A DNA stretch of 64,000 nucleotides from an uncultured Collinsella sp. (GCA_902493375.1 CABUPH010000008.1:1-64000), one strand, 5' to 3'. Positions 15,779 through 23,923 are shown, counted from the first letter of the stretch. Notes: generated by a model not told the origin, from the letters alone. Translations and numbers: made by a program.

Positions 15779-16861
15779 TTGAAGAAGAGCAATCTGGGCT
15801 ATGTGCTGGTGCTGATCGCCGCGCTTATGTGGGGCAGCATCGGAATCTTTGTAAACGGCATCTCGGCCATGGGCGTTTCGTCCCAGAGCATGGCTGCCTT
15901 TCGCTTGTTGGTCGGAGCGCTTATCTTGGCGCCGGTCCTGATGTTTATGGGCTGCCGTCCGGGTGAGGGGTCTACCGTGGCTCAGGGTCCGCTGGCCCTG
16001 TTCAAGGCAAGCCCTAAAGAGCTTGTTCCCTGTGCGCTTGTCGGCATCGTCGGTTTGGCCGCCGCCAACACCTGCTATTACGAGTGCATGGGCGAGGTGG
16101 GCATGTCCACGGCCTCGGTGCTGCTCTACACCTCGCCGGTGTTTGGCGTCATGCTCGGCCGCGTGCTTTATCGCGAGGACGTGACCCCCAACAAGCTCGT
16201 TGCCATTGTCTTTAACATCGTAGGCTGCGTGCTTGCAGTGACCAATGGCGACCTTTCCGGTTTTCATTTTTCGGTTTGGGGCGTCACGTCGGGCGTGATT
16301 GCAGGCCTTTGTGGTGCGTCGCTCGCGGTGTTTAGCCGAATAGCAACCAAGACGGTCCACCCGCTGGCTGTCACGTTTTGGGGCTTTGTTTTTGGCGGTG
16401 CGGTTATGGCAGCTATCGCGGCTCCGTGGCCGGATGTCGCCGCGGCAATGTCGCCACAGCTGCTGCTGCTGTTCCTTGGCTTTGGACTCATCCCCACAGC
16501 CGTTGCTTACATCTTATATATGCAGGGTCTGTCCATGGGGCTCGAGACATCGAAAGTTCCCGTCGTAATGTCTTTCGAGACGGTCGTCACCGTACTGGTG
16601 GGCATTGGTGTCTACGCCGAGCCCGCCGGCGCGATTAAAGTCCTGGGCATCGTGCTGGTGCTCGCGTCCATCCTGATTATGAACACCGACTTCTCCAAGC
16701 TGCGCAACAGTGTGTTTGTCGGTCATGTCATCGAGAGCATGACCTTTAAGCCCAACGCGTGGTGGACCGAAAAATCTCAGGACATGGATCTGTTTAAGGA
16801 ACGCACCGGCATTGCGCTGGAACCCACCGTACAGGAAAGCCCCTGGTACTTCGTGCGATAG
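15779..16861 (+). CDS. EamA/DMT-superfamily permease
   Basis: This encodes 360 residues and starts at TTG 15779, 5 bases after a strong GAGGAGG; no nearby ATG has comparable support. Ten transmembrane helices in two EamA repeats (about 5-145 and 155-305) are visible; the first repeat opens with LIAALMWGSIGIFVNGI. Family members move metabolites, amino acids or sugars by proton exchange. A cytoplasmic C-terminal extension of about 50 residues (after residue 307) ends in FKERTGIALEP and is longer than usual. The promoter shares an operator-like motif with the neighbouring PTS operon and GntR gene, so it probably belongs to the same sugar-amine regulon. The substrate is unknown. Confidence 0.85.
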   Translation: MKKSNLGYVLVLIAALMWGSIGIFVNGISAMGVSSQSMAAFRLLVGALILAPVLMFMGCRPGEGSTVAQGPLALFKASPKELVPCALVGIVGLAAANTCYYECMGEVGMSTASVLLYTSPVFGVMLGRVLYREDVTPNKLVAIVFNIVGCVLAVTNGDLSGFHFSVWGVTSGVIAGLCGASLAVFSRIATKTVHPLAVTFWGFVFGGAVMAAIAAPWPDVAAAMSPQLLLLFLGFGLIPTAVAYILYMQGLSMGLETSKVPVVMSFETVVTVLVGIGVYAEPAGAIKVLGIVLVLASILIMNTDFSKLRNSVFVGHVIESMTFKPNAWWTEKSQDMDLFKERTGIALEPTVQESPWYFVR

Positions 16862-16975
16862 AGGATTGTGCGCAGGGTCTGACCTGGGGTTATCCAGCTA
16901 GCGCCGGCCTACCCAGCCCAACGTTTCGAGTACGTTAAACCCGTCAACGGTCGATTTTCACCCGCGAACGGTCTT

Positions 16976-17027
16976 TATACTAATTAGCAATATAAGCAAC
17001 GTATAAGACGTTATAATGACCATAACG
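16976..17027 (+). promoter_or_regulatory. promoter and operator region of PTS operon
   Basis: A TATACT -10-like hexamer (16976-16981) is followed by ACGTATAA (16999-17006), ACGTTATAA (17008-17016) and ATAACG (17022-17027). These resemble the ACGTATATAACG sites at 15718 and 22822 and sit downstream of the -10, a repressor position. No clear -35 is seen. The remaining 16862-16975 stretch holds only a repeated AACGGTC. Confidence 0.5.
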
Positions 17028-17043
17028 AAAAGGAGGAGGCAAG

Positions 17044-17967
17044 ATGAATCAGATCATTCTCGCATCTCATGGCGGCCTGGCCGCAGGCGCCAAAGACACG
17101 CTCGAGATGGTTCTCGGCGACGTGTCGAACGTCCACGTCGTGTCGCTTGCTCGTGACGACAAGGAGCCCATCACCAATAAGGTTGAGGCTATGATCGCCA
17201 CGTTCAACGCGGACGACACCGTCTATGTGTTGACCGATATGCTCGGCAGCTCGGTCAACAACAACATGGTCGAGCTTTCCAAGAACGGCACGAAGTTCAC
17301 GGTTGTCAGCGGTTTCAACATCCCGTTGGCGCTCACGCTTGCTATGAGCCCCGCCCCCGTCAAGGGCGCCGAGCTCGCGGCCCTCATCAATGAGGCCCGC
17401 ACCGGTTTGACCAACCCCAACGCACCGGTCGAGGCCGCCGCGGCTCCCGCCAAGAAGGCCAAGGCGTCCCGTCACAGCTCCGGTCCCGCCAAGATCGTCC
17501 TCGCACGTCTTGACTACCGTCTGCTGCACGGTCAGGTCGTCTTTACCTGGACCACCAAGGTCCAGGCTGAGCGCATCATCGTCGTCGACAACGCTGCCGC
17601 CAACGATGACATCAAGAAGGGCGCTCTTAAGTTGGCCAAGCCCCAGGGCGTGCGCCTGAACGTCTTCACCGTCGAGCGTGCCCTCGCCAAGATGGACAAG
17701 CTCAACACCCTCGGCGAGCGCGTCATGTTCGTATTTGGCAACACGGCCGAGATGCTGCAGTTCTGCCAGGGCTACAAGCTCGACGCCATCAACCTGGGCG
17801 CCACCGCCAACCACGACGGTGCTGATCAGGTCGGCGGCAAGGACAGCTCCGTCTTCTTCGACGCCGCCCAGAAGGCCGACGTCAACCAGCTGCTCGACAT
17901 GGGCATCAAGCTCTATGTCCAGCAGACCCCTACGTATCAGAGCGTCGACATCGACGCCAAGCTGTAA
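17044..17967 (+). CDS. PTS enzyme IIAB, mannose/fructoselysine family
   Basis: This encodes 307 residues; ATG 17044 follows AAAAGGAGGAGG. It is a fusion of IIA and IIB. The IIA domain (about 1-125) has the phosphorylated histidine His9 in LASHGGLAAG. An Ala/Pro/Lys-rich linker (about 126-148) follows. The IIB domain (about 150-307) has its active histidine His162 in RLDYRLLHGQV. Phosphate passes from HPr to His9, then His162, then the incoming sugar. It heads an operon with IIC and IID (gaps of 36 and 13 bp) and a deglycase, the arrangement of Gfr systems for glucoselysine and fructoselysine. Confidence 0.95.
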   Translation: MNQIILASHGGLAAGAKDTLEMVLGDVSNVHVVSLARDDKEPITNKVEAMIATFNADDTVYVLTDMLGSSVNNNMVELSKNGTKFTVVSGFNIPLALTLAMSPAPVKGAELAALINEARTGLTNPNAPVEAAAAPAKKAKASRHSSGPAKIVLARLDYRLLHGQVVFTWTTKVQAERIIVVDNAAANDDIKKGALKLAKPQGVRLNVFTVERALAKMDKLNTLGERVMFVFGNTAEMLQFCQGYKLDAINLGATANHDGADQVGGKDSSVFFDAAQKADVNQLLDMGIKLYVQQTPTYQSVDIDAKL

Positions 17968-18003
17968 TCAACCAGGCTTTTGCCTGACTGAAAGGAGAAG
18001 GGT

Positions 18004-18798
18004 ATGAATACGTTCATCAGTGCGGTGCTCGTCGGCCTCGTCGGCGTGTTCTGCATGTGGGACTCCCGCCTGCTCGGTCGTCTTAACTTCGAGCAGCCCC
18101 TCGTTGGCGCTACGCTCGTCGGTCTGCTGCTGGGCGATGTGCCCACCGGCCTTGCCGTCGGTGCCGCCGTCGAGCTCGTGTCCATGGGCCTGGTGCAGGT
18201 CGGCGCTGCCGTTCCGCCCGATATGGTCCTGGGCGGCATCGTGGCCGCTGCCTTCGCATGCCTGACCGATGCTTCCGCCGAGACCGCCATGACGATCGCC
18301 ATCCCGGTCGCCGTCCTGGGTCAGCTCCTCGGCATTGTCTTCCGTTCCATCATCGCCGCCCTCACCCATGTGGCCGATAGCGCGATCGATAACGGAAAGT
18401 TCAAGACCGCCTACCGTATGCACATCTGCGCCGGCTCCGGTCTGTACGCCATCATGTACTTCCTGCCGATCTTCCTCGCCGTCTTTGTTGGCACCGACCT
18501 GGTTCAGGCCATCGTCAACATGGTTCCCGAGTGGCTGTCCACTGGTCTTAACGTTTCGACCAAGATCATGACCGCCTACGGCTTGGCCCTGCTGCTCACC
18601 ATGATGATCAAGAAAGGTATGACTCCGTTCCTGTTCATCGGTTTCCTGCTCGCCGCTTACCTCAACCTGTCCGTCATCGCGGTCGCTCTGATCGGTGTGT
18701 GCCTGGCTGTCGTCTTCATGGGCTTCAAGTTCAACGGTTCCCATGCAGCCGCCGGTGTCGATTCCGACTACGATCCGCTCGAAGACGACGAAGACTAA
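18004..18798 (+). CDS. PTS enzyme IIC, mannose family
   Basis: This encodes 264 residues; ATG 18004 follows GAAAGGAGAAGG. Several hydrophobic helices (for example VLVGLVGVFCMW near the start, then LVGLLLGDVPTGLAVGAAVELV) form the sugar-translocating channel of the mannose family together with IID. The VELVSMGLVQVGAA stretch is typical of the substrate-binding region. The C-terminus is acidic (DPLEDDED). It lies between IIAB and IID in one operon, so its sugar is the one handled by the whole complex, probably an Amadori compound given the downstream deglycase. Confidence 0.94.
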   Translation: MNTFISAVLVGLVGVFCMWDSRLLGRLNFEQPLVGATLVGLLLGDVPTGLAVGAAVELVSMGLVQVGAAVPPDMVLGGIVAAAFACLTDASAETAMTIAIPVAVLGQLLGIVFRSIIAALTHVADSAIDNGKFKTAYRMHICAGSGLYAIMYFLPIFLAVFVGTDLVQAIVNMVPEWLSTGLNVSTKIMTAYGLALLLTMMIKKGMTPFLFIGFLLAAYLNLSVIAVALIGVCLAVVFMGFKFNGSHAAAGVDSDYDPLEDDED

Positions 18799-18811
18799 GG
18801 AGGAACACACT

Positions 18812-19645
18812 ATGGCAACCGCAACCAAGGACGTGTCCCTGAACAAGAAGGTCAGCCAGTTCTTCTGGCGCTCCTGGGCCATCCAGGCCTCTTGGAACTA
18901 CGAGCGTCAGATGAACATGGGCTTCCTCTACGGCATGGTTCCCACGCTCGATCGCCTCTATCCGGACGAGTCCGACCCCAAGCAGCTCGCTGCTAAGAAA
19001 GAGGCTTACCACCGTCACATGGCGTTCTACAACTGCACCCCGCAGACGAGCGCCTTTATCCTGGGCCTCGCCGCCTCCATGGAGGAGGAGTACGCCAAGG
19101 ATCCCGAGAACTTCAACCCCGATTCGATTAACGCGGTCAAGACCTCTCTTATGGGCCCGCTTTCCGGCATCGGTGACTCCTTCTTCCAGGGCACCATCCG
19201 CGTTATCGCCTTTGGCCTGGGCGTTCAGCTGGCTCAGCAGGGCTCCATCATGGGCCCGATCCTGGCCATGCTCATCTCCATCGTCCCCGCCGTGCTGATC
19301 ACTTGGTTCGCAGCCAAGATGGGCTATCAGGGCGGCCACGAGTACCTGAGCAAGCTTCAGGGCGGCGACCTCATGGAGAAGCTCATGTATGTCTGCGGCA
19401 TCGTGGGTCTTATGTCCGTGGGCGGCATGATCGCTACGCTGATCGGCGCCACCACCCCGCTGCAGTTCGCTGACGGCACCGTTGTGATCCAGGACATCCT
19501 GGACGGCATGATGCCCCAGATGATCTCCCTTGGCCTCACCGGCCTTATGTACTGGCTCATCAAGAAGAACGTCAACACCGGTTGGCTTCTCGTGATCGCC
19601 ATCGTGGGCGGCATCGCCCTCTCCGCGGCCGGCATCCTGGCCTAG
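18812..19645 (+). CDS. PTS enzyme IID, mannose family
   Basis: This encodes 277 residues. ATG 18812 follows AAGGAGG; the reading frame is open further upstream but lies over the IIC gene. The N-terminal segment (FFWRSWAIQASWNYERQMNMGFLYGMVPTL split over residues about 17-47) and the MGPLSGIGDSFFQGTIR region are IID hallmarks. Helices near the C-terminus (about 185-277) anchor it in the membrane. IID works with IIC in transport and also recognises substrate. Two hairpins after the stop (19679-19753) separate it from the deglycase gene. Confidence 0.95.
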   Translation: MATATKDVSLNKKVSQFFWRSWAIQASWNYERQMNMGFLYGMVPTLDRLYPDESDPKQLAAKKEAYHRHMAFYNCTPQTSAFILGLAASMEEEYAKDPENFNPDSINAVKTSLMGPLSGIGDSFFQGTIRVIAFGLGVQLAQQGSIMGPILAMLISIVPAVLITWFAAKMGYQGGHEYLSKLQGGDLMEKLMYVCGIVGLMSVGGMIATLIGATTPLQFADGTVVIQDILDGMMPQMISLGLTGLMYWLIKKNVNTGWLLVIAIVGGIALSAAGILA

Positions 19646-19678
19646 TCGCGACCAAGCGTCTAACCGCTTTCCCCCGGG

Positions 19679-19753
19679 GCCTGCCTGACATCCCATACCC
19701 CAGGCAGGCTCCCATCCCCAAAATGTGACAAAGGAGCGGTTCCTTTGTCACAT
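19679..19753 (+). promoter_or_regulatory. two intercistronic hairpins between PTS IID and deglycase
   Basis: The first stem is GCCTGCCTG (19679-19687) with 19701-19709. The second is a perfect 13-bp stem (19723-19735 with 19741-19753) around GCGGT. Neither has a U-tract, so partial termination, RNA processing or 3'-end protection are likelier than full termination. They could set different levels for the transporter and the enzyme. Confidence 0.65.
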
Positions 19754-19843
19754 CCTCAACGGGCCGGCGACTCGGTCCAAATCACGGTAACCCTGCGTGC
19801 GCCCGGCAATGTGGCGCCGCAAAAATCGAAAGGAATGTGTCAG

Positions 19844-20827
19844 ATGTACGAGATCGACCTTAACCTCCCTAAGCAGATCGTCGCTGACGTCCTGTCCAAC
19901 CACGAGATCCACAGCGTCGCCTTCGTCGGCTGCGGTGCCTCCATGTCCGACCTTTACCCCGCCAAGTACTTCCTGGCCAACAACACGGACAAGCTGAACG
20001 TTCAGATCTTCACCGCTAACGAGTTCAACTACGACACGCCTTCCTGGGTCAACGAGCACACCTTCGTGATCACCTGCTCCCTCGGTGGCTCCACGCCCGA
20101 GACCGTCGAGGCTAACAAGACCGCCAAGAAGCACAACTGCCCGGTCGTCTCCCTCACCAACAAGGCTGGCTCCGCTCTGACCGTCGACGCCGACTACGTC
20201 ATCGTTCACGGCTTCCACGCCAACTTCGCTGCCAAGTGCGAGAAGCCCGGCTATGCCATCGCTCTTGCTCTCGAGATCCTTCAGCAGACCGAGGGCTATG
20301 ACAAGTACGACGACATGATCACCGGCCTCACCAACGTCTTCGATCTCTGCGAGAACGCTGCTCAGTCCTGCAAGAAGCTCGCCAAGAAGTTCGCTGAGGA
20401 CTTCAAGGACGACAAGATGATTTACTTCATGGCCTCTGGTGCCTCCGAGAAGATGGCTTACTCTCACGCCGCCTTCCTGTTCACCGAGATGCAGTGGATC
20501 GACGCCGCCGCCTACAACACCGGCGAGTACTTCCACGGCCCGTTCGAGGTTTCCACCGAGGGTAAGCCCTACGTCTTCTTCATGTCCGATGGCGCTACCC
20601 GTCCGATGGACGCCCGCGCCCTCACCTTCCTTGAGCGCATGGGCGCCAAGGTCGCTCTGATCGACTCCAAGGACTACGGCCTGGCTGACGCCGTGCCCGC
20701 GAGCGTCGTCACCTACTTCAACCCGCTGCTGCACCTCGCCGTTATGCGCGAGTACGGCAACCAGATCGCCGAGGCCCGTCAGCACCCGCTGACCATGCGT
20801 CGCTACATGTGGAAGCTTTCCTACTAA
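19844..20827 (+). CDS. SIS-domain sugar-amine-6-phosphate deglycase (FrlB/GfrF-like), paralog 2
   Basis: This encodes 327 residues. ATG 19844 is preferred: GAAAGGA lies about 9 bases upstream, whereas the ATG at 19835 abuts it. Two SIS subdomains are visible, starting at FVGCGASMSDLYPAKYF and YFMASGASEKMAYSHA. Glu215 (EMQWID) and His231 (YFHGPFE) keep the 16-residue spacing of the FraB catalytic pair. Being the last gene of the PTS operon, it most likely cleaves the phosphorylated Amadori product delivered by IIABCD. Its codon use is unusually uniform (many GAG, GCC, TCC), suggesting high expression. It resembles paralog 3 more in the HGPFE motif than paralog 1. Confidence 0.88.
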   Translation: MYEIDLNLPKQIVADVLSNHEIHSVAFVGCGASMSDLYPAKYFLANNTDKLNVQIFTANEFNYDTPSWVNEHTFVITCSLGGSTPETVEANKTAKKHNCPVVSLTNKAGSALTVDADYVIVHGFHANFAAKCEKPGYAIALALEILQQTEGYDKYDDMITGLTNVFDLCENAAQSCKKLAKKFAEDFKDDKMIYFMASGASEKMAYSHAAFLFTEMQWIDAAAYNTGEYFHGPFEVSTEGKPYVFFMSDGATRPMDARALTFLERMGAKVALIDSKDYGLADAVPASVVTYFNPLLHLAVMREYGNQIAEARQHPLTMRRYMWKLSY

Positions 20828-20861
20828 TCACAAGTAAGTAGACCTTACGGGTTGATTGAGA

Positions 20862-20893
20862 GGGGATGGGGTTTGCGCCCCGTCCCCCTTTTT
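20862..20893 (+). terminator. terminator after PTS/deglycase operon
   Basis: A 10-bp stem with one wobble (GGGGATGGGG, 20862-20871, with 20878-20887) encloses TTTGCG and is followed by CTTTTT. Confidence 0.88.
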
Positions 20894-20913
20894 GCTTTTG
20901 AGAGGAGATGCGT

Positions 20914-21543
20914 ATGATCAAGGCAGTGCTGTTTGATATGGACGGCGTGCTGGTCGATACCGAGTGGTTCTACAACCGCCGCCGCGTGGCGTTTATGGAA
21001 GAGAAGGGGTTTCACTTTGACGAGATTCCCGATCTTTCGGGGTCTAACGAGCCCGCCATTTGGAAGTCGCTGGTACCTGACGATGTTGAGCTGCGCGAGC
21101 GCCTGCGCGTGGAGTACAAGCAGGTCTACAGCCCAGACCATCCCGTTCCGTATGCCGAGCTGCTCAACGAGCAGACGGAGCCGGTGATGCGCAAGCTGCA
21201 CGAGCGCGGCGTGAAGTGTGCCATCGCAAGTTCGTCCTATCGCGAGCTCATTGACGAGCTGGTGGGGATTGCCGGTATCGCCGACGTGCTGGACTACACC
21301 ATCAGCGGTCACGAGTGCAGTGCGTTTAAGCCCGACCCCGAGATCTACCTGCGTGCCATGGAGGCGCTGGGGGTGGAGCCTGCCGAATGCCTGGTTATCG
21401 AGGACTCGCCTTTGGGCATCGAGGCCGGCAAGCGCTCCGGCGCCCGCGTCCTGGCGCTGCGTCCGCACGAGGGCGTCAACCTAGATCAGTCCGCCGCCGA
21501 CGTTATCATCGACAATCTGACCGACATCCTACCTGCCATTTAG
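20914..21543 (+). CDS. HAD-superfamily hydrolase, beta-phosphoglucomutase-like
   Basis: This encodes 209 residues. ATG 20914 is chosen because GAGGAG lies 6 bases upstream, while the ATG at 20908 overlaps it. The N-terminal FDMDGVLVDTE holds the nucleophile Asp8 and acid/base Asp10. A helical cap follows (about 15-85), then the ASSSY motif II, Lys in SAFKPDPEIYL, and the EDSPLGIEAG metal-binding motif IV. This is the beta-phosphoglucomutase/phosphatase subclass. It follows the PTS operon after a terminator. A role in dephosphorylating sugar phosphates from that pathway is plausible but unproven. Confidence 0.88.
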   Translation: MIKAVLFDMDGVLVDTEWFYNRRRVAFMEEKGFHFDEIPDLSGSNEPAIWKSLVPDDVELRERLRVEYKQVYSPDHPVPYAELLNEQTEPVMRKLHERGVKCAIASSSYRELIDELVGIAGIADVLDYTISGHECSAFKPDPEIYLRAMEALGVEPAECLVIEDSPLGIEAGKRSGARVLALRPHEGVNLDQSAADVIIDNLTDILPAI

Positions 21544-21550
21544 CAGCAAA

Positions 21551-21585
21551 ACCACCACAAAGGGGACAGGCACCTTCGTGGTGGT
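21551..21585. repeat. palindromic repeat R4, copy 1
   Basis: ACCACCACAAAGG (21551-21563) pairs with CCTTCGTGGTGGT (21573-21585) with one mismatch. It begins 7 bases after the HAD gene stop. Related copies are at 30683-30716 and 31421-31463. Confidence 0.8.
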
Positions 21586-21642
21586 CCATGCTACAATCGC
21601 GGGCATGCCCCACAACTACATCTGCCTTCGAAAGGAGCCTAC

Positions 21643-22650
21643 GTGGCGAACGCCATCGATCAGCTCACGGACCGCGTGCTCATGCTCGGCCGCCTCACCA
21701 TCGTCCGCCGTGCCATTACCGCCGTGGCGGTCACAATTTCTGCCGTCCTCCAAACATTCCTGATCCAGGCGTTCATTCAGCCCGCCGACCTGCTTCCGAG
21801 CGGCCTCACCGGCGTCGCGGTCCTGCTTGATCGCGTTACCTCGCTCGGCGGCGTTCACATCGACATCTCGCTCGGTATGCTCGCGCTCAACATCCCCGTG
21901 GCGCTCTTATGCTGGAGCGGCATTAGCAAGCGCTTCGTCATCTTCTCGATGATGCAGGTCGTGCTCTCGTCGCTGTTCCTCAACATCTTTCACTTCGCCC
22001 CGTTTTTGGGCGACAAGATTATGCTCATCATTTTTGGCGGCGTGGTCTCGGGTCTGGGCGCTGCCATCGCGCTAAAGTCCGGCGCATCTACCGGCGGCAC
22101 CGACTTTATCGCGCTGTGGGTCTCCAACCACACGGGCAAGACCATCTGGGGCGTTATCTTTGGTTTCAATTGCTTTATCCTGGCGATCTTTGGCTTTATG
22201 TTTGGCTGGGACAACGCGGCGTACTCCATCGTGTTCCAGTTTATTTCGACCAAGACCATCGACAGTTTCTATCGTCGCTACGACCGCGTGACGCTGCAGA
22301 TCACGACGCGCAAGGCCGACGAGGTCATGACCGCCTATGTTGACCATTTTCAGCACGGCATTAGCTGCGCCGAGGTCATCGGCGGGTACAGCCGCGAAAA
22401 GATGTACCTGCTGCACGCCGTTGTATCGACCTACGAGAGCCAGGACATTATCAAGCTGGTGTGCGACATTGATCCCGGCGCCGTGATCAATGTGTTCCAC
22501 ACGCTCAACTTTGTGGGCGGCTGGTGGGGCGGTCATGTCGACGAGCCCATGCCCACGGCCGTACCCGATCCCGACAAGCCCGCGCGTATGGCCAGCAGAC
22601 AGGCGCGCCTCAGCGAGCAGGACAGCCTGCAGCAGGACGACGGCAGGTAG
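21643..22650 (+). CDS. YitT-family membrane protein (DUF161/DUF2179)
   Basis: This encodes 335 residues starting at GTG 21643, 5 bases after AAAGGAG. Five hydrophobic helices occupy about residues 20-200, including FILAIFGFMFGW; a GGTDFIALW stretch typical of the family follows the third. The C-terminal domain (about 205-300) matches the DUF2179 cytoplasmic ligand-binding-like fold, with ITTRKADEVMTAY. The final 30 residues are polar and variable. The function of YitT proteins is not established; transport of a small metabolite is often assumed. A strong terminator follows. Confidence 0.88.
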   Translation: MANAIDQLTDRVLMLGRLTIVRRAITAVAVTISAVLQTFLIQAFIQPADLLPSGLTGVAVLLDRVTSLGGVHIDISLGMLALNIPVALLCWSGISKRFVIFSMMQVVLSSLFLNIFHFAPFLGDKIMLIIFGGVVSGLGAAIALKSGASTGGTDFIALWVSNHTGKTIWGVIFGFNCFILAIFGFMFGWDNAAYSIVFQFISTKTIDSFYRRYDRVTLQITTRKADEVMTAYVDHFQHGISCAEVIGGYSREKMYLLHAVVSTYESQDIIKLVCDIDPGAVINVFHTLNFVGGWWGGHVDEPMPTAVPDPDKPARMASRQARLSEQDSLQQDDGR

Positions 22651-22693
22651 AGTGTTGGTATTTTGCCGGCACGGCGCAATCCTGTCCGCTTGA

Positions 22694-22733
22694 GCCTCCC
22701 GAAAGCCTCGCTGCTTTCGGGAGGCCTTCGTTT
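22694..22733 (+). terminator. terminator after YitT gene
   Basis: A perfect 13-bp stem (GCCTCCCGAAAGC, 22694-22706, with 22713-22725) encloses CTCGCT. The tail is CTTCGTTT, a modest U-tract. Confidence 0.8.
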
Positions 22734-22743
22734 GCCCAGATAA

Positions 22744-22778
22744 AACCTACCAAAATGAAGCTGTCGCTTTTTGGTAGG
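22744..22778. repeat. dispersed repeat R3, copy C (inverted)
   Basis: Read on this strand it matches the reverse complement of R3 copy B (30618-30658) over 35 bp with about five differences. Its ends AACCTACCA and TTGGTAGG are complementary. It follows the YitT terminator directly. Confidence 0.7.
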
Positions 22779-22821
22779 GAGGGTGTATCGTTTTATCATT
22801 ATGAGGTAACATGAAACTAGA

Positions 22822-22833
22822 CGTTATATACGT
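22822..22833. promoter_or_regulatory. putative operator of GntR regulator
   Basis: CGTTATATACGT is the exact reverse complement of ACGTATATAACG at 15718-15729. It lies 38 bases upstream of the GntR start codon at 22871, in an AT-rich promoter region. Confidence 0.5.
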
Positions 22834-22870
22834 ATTAGTTATTTCGATATTTCGATAAGAGTGATTAGAT

Positions 22871-23590
22871 ATGCCTACACCCAAAAATGCACCGCTTTAC
22901 CAGCAGATTTATGACGAAATCAAGGATGCGATCGAGAAAGGTGTTTATGCACCCAAGGAGCGTATTCCGTCCGAGCTTGAGCTAGCCGAGCAGTACGAGG
23001 TGAGCCGCATCACGGTGCGCCGCGCCGTCGAGGAGCTGTGCTCCGATGGCTACCTGGTTAAGCAGCAGGGCCGCGGCACCTTTGTTTCCACGCCGCACAT
23101 CAATCGCCAGTTCCACGCCTTGACGCTGCAGACGTTTACCGTGCTGTGTGCCAACAACGGCATGAAGGCCGGTGCACATGTGGTCGATCGCCAGATTGTG
23201 CCGGCGCGCCAAAACGAGATGGAGTTCTTTGGCCTGCAGAAGGATGCGCTGCTGCTGCATATCAAGCGCGTGCGTACGGCCGACGGCGAGCCCATCTTTG
23301 AGGAGAACATCTTTGTGCCGTTTGACGCCTACCGTGAGCTGTTGACGGCCGATCTTGAGGACAAGTCGATTTTTGCCGAGGTCGAGCGTGTTGGCGGAAC
23401 GCCGATTGTCTCGGTTGGCTACCGTACGGTCGAGGCCGTTCGAGCTAACGCCGAGCAGGCGGCCGAGCTGGGCATTGCTCCGCACGATCCGCTGCTCAAC
23501 CTGCGTGCCGGCTTTACCGGTCCCGACGACGAGCCGGTTTTGATGGGTAAGCAGTACTACGTGGGATCGCGCTACGTTATGGTCATGTAA
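22871..23590 (+). CDS. GntR/UTRA-family transcriptional regulator
   Basis: This encodes 239 residues. ATG 22871 has only a weak purine-rich upstream sequence. The winged-helix domain (about 5-72) contains IPSELELAEQYEVSRITVRRAV (written here in part: recognition helix VSRITVRRAV). The UTRA domain (about 90-235) follows, with FEENIFVPFDAY and the closing GKQYYVGSRYVM. It shares its operator-like 12-mer with the promoter of the DMT permease at 15779 and a related motif with the PTS promoter, so it is the best candidate repressor of the PTS block. R1 copy 2 begins at the very next base after its TAA. Confidence 0.9.
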   Translation: MPTPKNAPLYQQIYDEIKDAIEKGVYAPKERIPSELELAEQYEVSRITVRRAVEELCSDGYLVKQQGRGTFVSTPHINRQFHALTLQTFTVLCANNGMKAGAHVVDRQIVPARQNEMEFFGLQKDALLLHIKRVRTADGEPIFEENIFVPFDAYRELLTADLEDKSIFAEVERVGGTPIVSVGYRTVEAVRANAEQAAELGIAPHDPLLNLRAGFTGPDDEPVLMGKQYYVGSRYVMVM

Positions 23591-23753
23591 GTTACGCGGT
23601 TTTACCAAACCGCGTAACGGCTCGACGCTGCAAACGCCCCTAAGCGGCAATCTGACGTTCAATCGTCGGTCGCGTACCGAAGTACGCTTCCCTCCTCTTT
23701 CACGTCACCTTGCTCGCTTAGGGGCGTTTTCGCTGACTTATGCTCAACCAGCG
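23591..23753. repeat. structured repeat R1, copy 2
   Basis: It is identical to copy 1 in blocks 23591-23630 (40 of 40) and 23648-23662, with near identity at 23698-23713 and 23731-23753. The variable arms 23631-23647 and 23714-23730 pair at 15 of 17 positions but share only about 5 of 17 bases with the copy 1 arms. The centre carries GCGTAC-CGAA-GTACGC. It abuts the preceding stop codon exactly. Confidence 0.92.
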
Positions 23754-23780
23754 ACGTTTGCGCGCTTGTCAAGAGATTAG

Positions 23781-23830
23781 TCATTGGGGACGTTCTTAAA
23801 CGACTAGTCATTCAAGAACGTCCCCAATGA
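23781..23830. repeat. palindromic repeat R2, copy 2
   Basis: Perfect 17-bp arms (23781-23797 with 23814-23830) surround a 16-base centre containing GACTAGTC. It lies 27 bp after R1 copy 2, as copy 1 lies 12 bp after R1 copy 1. Confidence 0.9.
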
Positions 23831-23923
23831 CTACCCACAGAATGAGCGTGGCTGACAGCCGGGCGACGCCGGTCCGCGTGGCGGCGTATAATCGGCGGCA
23901 GATGACTTGGACGTTAGGAAACC

